Origin: Trachythela sp. YZ-2020
Lineage: Eukaryota > Cnidaria > Anthozoa > Malacalcyonacea > Clavulariidae
Assembly: GCA_016169945.1 (NCBI GenBank)
Contig: JADLSH010000170.1
Location: forward strand, 248,001 to 312,000
Direction: 5' to 3'
Length of the DNA stretch: 64,000 nt
A model generated the notes under the pieces. It was given only the letters and a program-made list of their open reading frames with translations, was not told the DNA's origin and searched no databases. Positions within the stretch are counted from its first letter, which is position 1, and every line of letters begins with the position of its first letter. Shown piece by piece: positions 56,564 to 64,000 of this stretch. Position numbers and translations under genes: made by a program.

Positions 56564-57816
56564 CGAAAATGGGGCGTAATTGGATTATTGCGATAGATAA
56601 CTGGTCGCTTAAAGTTCTGGCCTTTACGTATACGGTTGTTGTACTTATTCTTATGAAATTGTTGATGCGGTGCTTCTGGATTATATCTACTTCGAAAAGT
56701 ATGGTTGAAAGTGCTTTCATAAGGTAGATTTTTTGATGAAACCGGATTGGGTGCTTCAATCAAAGGGAGGTGACCAAGCCATTCTCGTTCATCAGTCATT
56801 ATAATGGTGTTATTTACTGTGGTAGCTGGCACGTTATTCGTAATGTTATGCTTATCCACTTCAGATACAGGTGCTTCAATGAAAGGGAGGTGACCGAGCC
56901 ATTCTCGTTCATCAGTCATTATAATGGTGTTATTTACTGTGGTAGCTGGCACGTTATTCGTAATGTTATGCTTATCCACTTCAGATACACATTCATCAGC
57001 TATTATAATGATACTATTATCTGTAATAGTAGTTGGTAAATTATTCGTAATGTTATGCTGTTCCGCTTCAGATACGCGTTCATCAGCAATTTCAATTGTA
57101 TCATTGTCTATGGTAGATGGTAAGTTATAAATAATATTATGCTGGTGCGCTCCAGATACGCATTCATCAGCTATTACAATGGTGTTATTGACTGTGGTAG
57201 CTGGTAAATTATGCGTAATAGTATGCTGGTCTGCTTCAGGTACTCGTTCATCAGCTATTCCAAATGTGTCATTAGTATTGTCTCTGGTGATTAGTAAATT
57301 ATCCGTAATTATATGCTGATCCGCTTCACCGACTATACCAGCGCATATTGAATCAACAATGTTTGTTTCGATATTAAGTTTTGAGTTTTTATACACGAAA
57401 TCTTTAAGCTCGGACAACACTTCGTTTACATTGGAAATCGATTCTCCGAGTGATTGAATCGCCTCTCCATGTACCATTTGACCCGAGTGTAAGCTCTCAA
57501 TATCAAGGCTATAGTCTGGACACTGAGACGAGCATTTTCGTTTGTCGCTTTTGTCGGCTTGTCTAGAGTCTAAGACAATATTTTCCCCAATTAACACAGA
57601 ACATAACATTCGTTTTAATTGTTTTGAATCCTTTCCCTCGAAAGTCAATGTCTTCTTGTCTTTTAACCACGAAATAGACGTTAGCTCATCAGATGTAGTG
57701 AAGATCTTTTTATACCCACCGGGTTGTTCCCATATACCGTCAAGTTTTAATTCCTCGCTGACTAGTCGTTTCAAACCGTCGTATTCTCCGGTCCATGCAA
57801 GGCGAAGGCTACACAT
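56440..57816 (-). CDS. LINE ORF1 with expanded internal repeats
   Basis: Intact 458-codon frame from ATG 57816. The N-terminal region (WEQPGGYKKIFTTSDELTSI) resembles the ORF1 N-terminus of related anthozoan LINEs. The middle is built of about eight imperfect repeats of 24-40 residues on the theme ADQHTITHNLPATTVNNTI-ADERVSE. The last two are almost identical 120-bp copies (56751-56870 and 56871-56990) containing TDEREWLGHLP. A basic Asn/Arg-rich part follows (NKYNNRIRKGQNFKRPVIYR) that could bind RNA. It is the only uninterrupted large frame of this LINE. Confidence 0.8.
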   Translation of the reverse strand: MCSLRLAWTGEYDGLKRLVSEELKLDGIWEQPGGYKKIFTTSDELTSISWLKDKKTLTFEGKDSKQLKRMLCSVLIGENIVLDSRQADKSDKRKCSSQCPDYSLDIESLHSGQMVHGEAIQSLGESISNVNEVLSELKDFVYKNSKLNIETNIVDSICAGIVGEADQHIITDNLLITRDNTNDTFGIADERVPEADQHTITHNLPATTVNNTIVIADECVSGAHQHNIIYNLPSTIDNDTIEIADERVSEAEQHNITNNLPTTITDNSIIIIADECVSEVDKHNITNNVPATTVNNTIIMTDEREWLGHLPFIEAPVSEVDKHNITNNVPATTVNNTIIMTDEREWLGHLPLIEAPNPVSSKNLPYESTFNHTFRSRYNPEAPHQQFHKNKYNNRIRKGQNFKRPVIYRNNPITPHFRWYQTNHHPPLRSERLTQSLEWEKYLDFVHMHGRQKLTQFF

Positions 57817-58873
57817 AGTATAAAGCTCGTTTCAAAGCAACGATAAACTAGGACGATAAACTAAGCGATGTATCTTTGAAGTCTTAAATTAGTTTCCTTA
57901 CGACACCTTTTTTAGCAACTTTTTACAGGGAAGCTCGAGCAAGGGTTCCGCATGTGTGTGCTACAGTTCGTCGTTGTAGACCGTTGAGCTCACTAAATGT
58001 CACTGTCAATTTCTGACCAACAATGATATCGACACCCGTAGTAAACTGAAGAAACGCGCTTAAATTGCCTCCTAAAGACTTGATATAACGTACCAAGTGA
58101 TACCTACTACTTCAACTACTTCTCTCTCATCTTCTGCTATGTAAGCCATGAAAAACTTCACTAGCACTTCGCTGAAGACACAATCTTCACCTAGAACAGT
58201 GCACACAACAAATGCTGCAGACAGCGCAATGGGATACACTCCTTCTTTGCAGTAGCCATACAATAAAATTCTGCGCACAGCTTTCCAAGGTAGGGACCTT
58301 GTAACTTTCAATATCATTGGATCTGAAAATGCTGTTATCATGTCTTTTAATAAGGTTCTTCAAGCAAAGACACTTGGGCTGATTGTACAATAACATCTGT
58401 CTCTGGTTCCATTTGGTCCAATGGGAGGTCAGTTTCATCTGAAATACAATAATTATTTATCTCTTTATATATAATACAAATAAGAGCAAAAATTATGTAA
58501 ATAATATGCAAAGAATCCCTTGAGTATACCTCCACTTAGAACAACTTCAACTTGCATTTGAACTGGTTCAATTTGGACAGGCTCAATTGGAAATGGATCA
58601 GCTTGAAAGGGATCAGTTTCCTCAGGTTCTTCAGCATGAACAGAACAAGCTTTCTCAGGATCAGCTTGAACAGGATCAGCTTGAACAGGATTAGCTTGCC
58701 CAGGATTGCCTTGCACAGAATACTCTTCAACAATATCAACTAGTACAGGATCAATAGTTTCTGCATCAGGGTCATCAACAAAATCATTGGCAACTAAATT
58801 TGAAAGAATTCCGCTGACTTGTTTTTGCATGTAAATTGACCTGAGCACTATGCAAGGGAGTATATTCTTTTAA

Positions 58874-59511
58874 GGTGGCTCCCTACAGTTAGTACAGTTT
58901 AAAACACGATCTATATAGATCAGATATCATTCTCTGTATTTCCTGCATTTTGAGGGTATTTTGCGGTAAAAATAGAATTGTCACGCTCGTTACAAGACAT
59001 ATATTCTTCACAGTTGTCGAAATGAAATTCTGTTTGGCCGCGTAAGTTTTGTGCATGGCTTTTGATTTCCTTTCGTGATTTTTTAAAATTTTTGTGTCGT
59101 GAACTTACAAGTCGCCTTTTTTAATATATCCAAATTTACGGATAAGTTTTCTCAGAACAAAAATTTGCAATTATCTAAAACACTTACCCTACAACCTACC
59201 TAAATTTTTTGATATAATGTTCTGCTTATTCCAAATTTACTGGCAATTTTTTAAATAATTCACCAAAGGAAATTCAAGTAATTTTATTTTTTGTCCCATT
59301 TATAGGATATGACTACTATAGTTCATACGCTGTTGTTGCCATAGCAACGTAACTGTGGTATATTTAGAACCCATAGATTGGACACATAACAGTTATATTA
59401 ATAGTTATTACCCAAAAAGCAACTATATATTTCACAAACATGTGGATATGTGTTGCAACAGGGAAAACACATTTTCACCCCTTGTTTTAATATTAACTGT
59501 AGGGAGCCACC
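58874..59511. mobile_element. MITE with GGTGGCTCCCTACAG ends
   Basis: GGTGGCTCCCTACAGTTA at 58874-58891 is exactly complementary to 59494-59511. It is about 640 bp, AT-rich, has no open frame, and lies between exons of the cargo gene. The flanks (TTAA / CTAA) do not give a clean target duplication. Confidence 0.75.
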
Positions 59512-60369
59512 CTAATTACTTCCAAGAAAATATTGTTGTTTAGGTAAATATCTAGAGTCGGTCTTTACCTTCAAAATGAAGCATCTTGCAAATGTATAGA
59601 TTGACTCTACTGTATGGTCGTTCAAGTTCATCTTTATATTTTTCCACAGTGAATTTCTCAATGCTTCCAGGTATATTGTCTACTATGTCCATATCCGGGT
59701 ACAGTAAAAGCCATTCTGTCTCTTCAAGATTTCGAAGCTCCTTGTTATGGGCAAGCTGCTTATTGACTCCAGCATTTTTTATTAAAATTGATGTATCAGA
59801 TTTTCGAACATTGATGGGAAGCACTGATGATCTTTTTATCTTCAGTCTTTTTCCATCTAATTCGATTATTCCAATGTTTAGCTAGAATACAATACTTTTG
59901 TGTATTAACTACAATTGTACAACAACATCCAGAGCAATTGCAGCATAGCAGATATCTCAGTGTAAGTTGAAAATATATATAGGAAGGGACTATAGTTGAA
60001 TAATTTTCACACAGCTGATGTCCATTTGATCAGAATGATTATCATATAGAAATTGTTAAAGTTCCTTTATCCTATAGAGTTTCATTGGTCAAGAGTGTGT
60101 CATGTGAGAGTGACACAATTAAACTGTCTGAGATAACAAAAAAAACTCACATGCATCACCTGTGAGAATGCAACCTTTGGACCACCTTGATCAGCGCTTG
60201 ACCTTCCCATCAAAACGTGCTAATTTTGTCAAAAATTCATTGAATATTAACATGCGAATAAGCTACAGACTGCTAATATATTGTATGTTTCATCATAGAA
60301 ATTTGGTGCTTTTGTTTAACTTTTCAACAAAAAATACTCTGCCTCACCACTTCGGGAAACAGCAATGGT

Positions 60370-60660
60370 CGAGGGTCCACAAAACGGTTTACAGTCATCA
60401 CTCAACTTGGTCCCCTAACCAACTCGCTAATTGTCACTCAACTCGGTCCCCTAACCAACGCGGCCCGCTAATTTATTCCCCTTGGGTTCCAGTAAATAAG
60501 TGTTAATTGTTTACTTGTTGGTACTAAAACAACCTAACTTAACTTTTGTGAACTTGTTGGTATCTTTTTACTGTTATTTACTCGATTGTACTAGCTATAG
60601 TTAATGGCAAGATGCCCAATAAGCCAGGCTTAAATATAAAAGTTGTATTGTATTGTATTA
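60370..60660 (+). mobile_element. 3' end of a short non-LTR retroelement (SINE/LINE tail)
   Basis: A non-coding segment ends in GGCAAGATGCCCAATAAGCC and then a (TTGTA)n tail at 60637-60657, the form of a SINE or 5'-truncated LINE. It has an internal repeat CACTCAACTYGGTCCCCTAA twice (about 60400 and 60435). It sits in the first intron of the cargo gene. Confidence 0.6.
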
Positions 60661-61065
60661 TACTTGGTATATTTTAATATATTGGTAAATATTTATACCT
60701 TCACGCTTTCATCTTTCTTGTCCTTTTTAATCTGATTTAAGCGTTCATTATTCTTCCTTTTTTAAATATTTTTGAACGCGGACGTGTCAGCAAATAGGTG
60801 AGAATTTTCTAATTTATCAGCACTGGGACTGCTTCCACCGGCTACGCTCTTCTCTAAGCACTCTTTAAAACTTAGCGGTTGCTGACTAGTAGAAGCCTGA
60901 CACTTGCTCCACAATTCTTGCAAAAATTTGCATTTTTGTCTTTCTCCTGCCCAAAATGCGAACAAAACATCTTCTCCATTAAATGGAAGTATATTTCTAT
61001 CTGATAAAAATCTATCGCCCACATTCGTTTTGTTCGTTATTATTCGATACGTCATGTAACGATGA

Positions 61066-61317
61066 ATGTTCTAACGTTTGAGTTTTGTATGTGTGTATTG
61101 AGTTTTGCACATGTGTACTGACTTTTGTATGCGTGTATTGAGTTTTGTACGCGTGTATTTGGTTTTGTATTTGTGTATTTGAATTTGTATTTGTGTATTT
61201 GAATTTGTATGCGTGTATTTGGTTTTGTATTTGTGTATTTGAATTTGTATGCGTGTATTTGAATTTGTATGAATGTATTTGAATTTGTATGCGTGTTTGT
61301 ACTTATGGGCCACCGTA
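61066..61317 (-). repeat. Terminal inverted repeat with minisatellite, right (IS3EU-like 2)
   Basis: The same units as the left end in inverted orientation, about 11 units, so the ends differ in length by repeat number. Confidence 0.9.
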
Positions 61318-61339
61318 AAAACCTTCATGATAAGTAGTT

Positions 61340-61905
61340 ATTGCCAAAAAAGTTTGATCTTGTATCGTACAAGCTTTGGTCTTTCGTGACGGGCTTCTGG
61401 ACTTTTTTGCTTTCTTCCCTGATCTCGCCGTGTATGTTTCTTCTCATTCTTGTGCCGATTGAGAGATGTCAAACTGCAAAACGAACCTTCACAAACATCG
61501 CAAACAAAGTTCCTTGGCTTTGTTGCTGAATCTTTTAGCGGTGGTGGAATACTGCCTGATGGCGAGCCTTTTCTGTTTTTGATTTAAAACAGTAGTTTGG
61601 ACAATGATCACATTTTCCCAAGACATCCTTTGCACAACTTGGTTGACCACTACTACCAAAAACATTCACAACCTTGATGCTCAACTGCAGGAAAGTGTCA
61701 TAATGACCACTTGTAGTTGTTGTTGATGGCGAGAACAGCATAATCTTGAATTCTTTCAGAAAATCTTTCAATGCAGATGATTTCCATTCTCCACAGCACG
61801 ACCGGTCGTTGCATTTCACCAACACAATTTCATTTGCATGGCGATCGATATGCTTGAACGTGCATTTATACTCGTCAGGAGGTTGCTGAACTTGTGCAAA
61901 TCACA
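61340..61905 (-). pseudogene. Cys-rich zinc-finger gene, broken
   Basis: Minus strand. A frame from about 61905 encodes YKCTFKHIDRHANEIV and VKCNDRSCCGEWKSSALKDF, and then a finger CDHCPNYCFKSKTEKARHQA before stopping at 61535. The continuation in another frame holds a clean C2H2 finger, CDVCEGSFCSLTSLNRHKNE, with a bas­ic Arg/Lys tail to about 61345. The family appears as long Cys-rich uncharacterised proteins in related animals; role unknown. It lies 20 bp outside the IS3EU-like element. Confidence 0.5.
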
Positions 61906-62034
61906 AATAGGGGAAGTGAGAAAGTTTTTCACAGTCTCGTAAATGCTGACGGGTTGCTCAGCATTTCCCAGCCTGGACTAAAATATCAAGTGACAAAGCA
62001 ATTTTATATCACATAATGAATGAGAGTTGTAATT

Positions 62035-64000
62035 GAATGCATTGAGAAACCTGTACAACATGGCCTACCTGGTATAAAGTTTCTCCCACATGAATACCAA
62101 ATATCTTGATCTGGAGATATTGAAGTTAGTTGATAAAGGTGTAATACATAAAATGCACCCTGAAGCAACACAAATGATCTCTAGTATCTTTTTGCGGCCA
62201 AAACCAGATGGGTCACACCGTCTCATTCTCAATTTGAAAAAGTTCAATGAAACAGTGCTTTATCATAATTTTAAGATGGATTTTATTTACAACATAACTA
62301 AACTAGTTACAAAAGATTGCTTTATGGCATCTTTGGATTTAAAAGATGCATACTACTCCATACCAATAAAAGTTCTATGCTTCACATGGAGGGGAGAAAT
62401 TTACCAATTTACATGATTGCCCAATGGGCTTTCATGTGCATCTAGGATATTTACAAAAATTTTAAAACCTGCTTTAGCAACTTTACATTCCATGGGCCAC
62501 ATCTCAGTGGCACATATTGATGATTGTTATCTGCATGGTTAGACTTATGAAAAATGTGTTTTTAATTGTCATTGATACATTCATATGTTGCTTGACAGCC
62601 TAGGGTTTGTGATACACCACATTAATTCGATTCTAAAACCTTCTCAAGAAATTGTCACCCTTGGATTTCTTATTAACTTGGTGACAATGACCATATGGTT
62701 GACTAAAGATAAAGCCTCTGATTTGTAAAACTTTACTAAATTCATCCAAACCACAAGCAATTCGAGAGGTAGCCAAAGTTATTGGTAAAATAGTAGCAAG
62801 CTTCCCTGGGGTTATGTATGGTCCCTTGTATTACAGAGAGTGTAATGCAGAAACCTCTTTTCAGACATTGTCGCATGATGAGCCGCAACACAAAATTACC
62901 ACTGACGCCTCCCTTTCGGGGTGGGGCAGAGTACCAAGGGATATCAACAGGGTGAATGTGGACCAAGTCAGAGGCTACAAATCACATTAACTACCTAGAA
63001 ATGTTAGCTATCTTTCTTGGTCTGCAGACATTTGCAAAAAATATGAATAACACACACATAATAATGTGTGATAATATAAGTGCGGTTAACATCATAAATC
63101 ACATGGGTACGAGCCATTCTGACATTTGCAATAGTATGGCGAAGAAAGTTTGGGAGTGGTGTAAAAATGCATATGGATTTCCATAGCTCACATTCTGGGG
63201 AAACAAAATTTAGTTGCAGATTATGAATCAAGGCGACATGAAAGGGAATCTGAATGGATGCTAGGTAAGGCATTGCTTTTAGAAGCCTTCGCAAAGCTTA
63301 ACTTTAGCCCAGAGATTGAGTTATTTGCTAGTCTGCTGAACAAGCAATTCCCCAAATATGTGGCATACCGACCAGACCCAAATGCTTGTGCAATAGATGC
63401 ATTCACCTTATCATGGGGGCACATAAATGTTATGCCTTCCCACCTTTTAGTGTCATAGCAGCCATGTTAGCAAAGATTAAAAAAGAGGGAGGTCAGGGAA
63501 TCTGTCCTACGAAACTGGCCAACCCAGAATTGGTATGCGAAAGCTTTTCACATGATGACAAAGGAACCAATCTACATCAAGGCAAGCAAAGATCTACTAC
63601 ATCTGCCAAGCCATCCACAAGAAACACATCCAATTTGGGGAAAAATGAATCTCATAATCTGCCTCTTATCTGGGAAAACCTAGAAAGGTACGACTTATCA
63701 GCAGATGCAAAAGAAATAATGGCTTTGTGGAGACCAGGTACATCAAAACATATTTAGACAAATTGCAGATTTATTGTAGGGGGTAGAAAATTGATGTATT
63801 TAAACCAGACATGGAGAATGCAATTGAGTTTCTTGTCACACTGTACAATTCAGGTTTAGGATACAGTGCCATTAACACTGCTTGCTCAGTATTTTCTAAC
63901 ATACTTACACTGAAAAATGGTATTAAATTTGGGGAACACCCCCTTGTTGCTCGTTACATGAAAGGCATATTCGAGATTAGGCCAGCCTTACCTAAATATT
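62035..64000 (+). mobile_element. DIRS-like tyrosine-recombinase retrotransposon, partial
   Basis: Reverse transcriptase: SSIFLRPKPDGSHRLILNLK, then MASLDLKDAYYSIPI (motif A), and HIDDCYLHG at about 62517 (motif C, His for the usual Tyr). RNase H: TTDASLSGWG (about 62899) and NYLEMLAIFLGLQTFAKNMN, then CDNISAVNIINHMGTSHSD. After LFASLLNKQFPKYVAYRPDP and AIDAFTLSW, the end of the window (63790-64000) encodes the start of a tyrosine recombinase (GYSAINTACSVFSN, FGEHPLVARYMKGIF). The order RT, RNase H, recombinase is that of DIRS elements. Stops and frame changes at about 62415, 62540, 62727 and 63185 break it. It continues past the window. Confidence 0.85.

Larger units (their letters stand above)
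53435..57830 (-). mobile_element. CR1/L2-like non-LTR retrotransposon (nearly full length)
   Basis: Minus-strand LINE with ORF1 (57816-56440), ORF2 (56563-53579) and a 3' tail of AATTC repeats (complement of GAATT repeats at 53435-53455). APE-type endonuclease plus reverse transcriptase and the short pentanucleotide tail place it in the CR1/L2/jockey group; the exact clade was not determined. It sits within the IS3EU-like element, just past the last preserved exon of the cargo gene. No target duplication was identified. Confidence 0.85.
58072..61055 (-). pseudogene. G2E3/HECT-family cargo gene, truncated by LINE
   Basis: ATG 61055. Exon 1 (to donor at about 60700) includes FNGEDVLFAFWAGERQKCKF and has a TAA at about 60763. 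Exon 2 (59883-59574, acceptor TTCTAG, donor GAAG|GTAAAG) encodes LLYPDMDIVDNIPGSIEKFT and PYSRVNLYICKMLHF, a block found in the N-terminal half of G2E3-like HECT proteins. Exon 3 (about 58848-58530) is an acidic VQADP repeat. A further exon (58440-58350) has DETDLPLDQMEPETDV. The last exon (to donor 58102-58101) encodes YGYCKEGVYPIALSAAFVVC and FMAYIAEDEREVVEVV, like part of a HECT N-lobe. No HECT C-lobe follows: the LINE begins 240 bp on. Confidence 0.5.
51788..61317. mobile_element. IS3EU-like DNA transposon with minisatellite ends and HECT-family cargo
   Basis: Ends TACGGTGGCCCATAAGTACA and its exact complement (61298-61317), flanked by AAAACC on both sides (51782-51787, 61318-61323). Each end continues into a 20-bp minisatellite (theme TACAAATTCAAATACACGCA) of several units, closing with CAAACGTTAGAA. 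TAC ends and a 6-bp duplication fit IS3EU. The integrase gene (plus) starts near the left end and a cargo gene (minus, ATG at 61055) starts 10 bp inside the right end. It lies 13 bp beyond the composite element's duplication. It is interrupted by a LINE, a 640-bp MITE and a short retroelement tail. Confidence 0.85.

Noticed and set aside
1..64000. tRNA or rRNA genes
   Set aside because: No cloverleaf with a GGTTCRANYCC-type box or rRNA core sequence was found by eye; a covariance-model scan could still find one.

Overview
This is metazoan nuclear DNA that is dense with mobile elements. It is AT-rich, has GT-AG introns, many decayed multicopy genes and nested transposons of at least ten types. 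The mix of families (G2E3-like HECT genes, a RecQ-like family, an ankyrin family, DIRS-like, Penelope-like, Polinton-like and IS3-like integrase elements) looks most like a cnidarian, probably a coral or sea anemone. That is an inference from gene families and no taxon-specific marker was found. Almost every coding region carries stops or frameshifts. Several breaks sit in short homopolymers, so assembly indels and true decay cannot be told apart here.

Layout. 1-23.9 kb: broken host-type multicopy genes (SAM-domain, RecQ-like, ankyrin family, HMGXB3-like, a G2E3-like HECT gene with visible exons, and a cysteine-peptidase-like gene with a repetitive tail). These are interspersed with a Helitron fragment, a decayed reverse transcriptase and a clean hAT MITE with 8-bp target duplications.

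23.9-51.8 kb: one 27.8-kb composite element. It has long inverted arms (about 3.0 and 2.3 kb) built mainly of a satellite of about 200 bp, and is bracketed by a 9-bp direct repeat. It holds a Polinton/Maverick (virus-like) gene set: protein-primed DNA polymerase, FtsK/A32-type ATPase, adenain-type protease, major and minor capsid-like proteins, small basic and hydrophobic proteins, and a retroviral-type integrase. Accessory genes are a BCL2-like protein, a GRF zinc-finger protein, a C48/Ulp1-like peptidase, a lysine-rich protein and zinc-finger proteins. The polymerase has lost motifs A and C and the integrase has lost its catalytic Glu segment, so this copy is dead. Nested in it are a truncated Penelope-like element, two TTAA-flanked MITEs in opposite orientation, and a 3.7-kb IS3EU-like element.

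51.8-61.3 kb: a second, 9.5-kb IS3EU-like element with minisatellite inverted ends and 6-bp target duplications. It starts 13 bp after the end of the big element and is itself hit by a CR1/L2-like LINE, a MITE and a short retroelement tail. Both IS3EU-like elements share one plan: the integrase gene starts just inside the left terminal repeat, and an unrelated cargo gene starts just inside the right one, running towards it. The cargo is an alpha-kinase in the small element and a G2E3/HECT-family gene in the large one.

61.3-64 kb: a broken zinc-finger gene, then a DIRS-like tyrosine-recombinase retrotransposon that runs off the window end.
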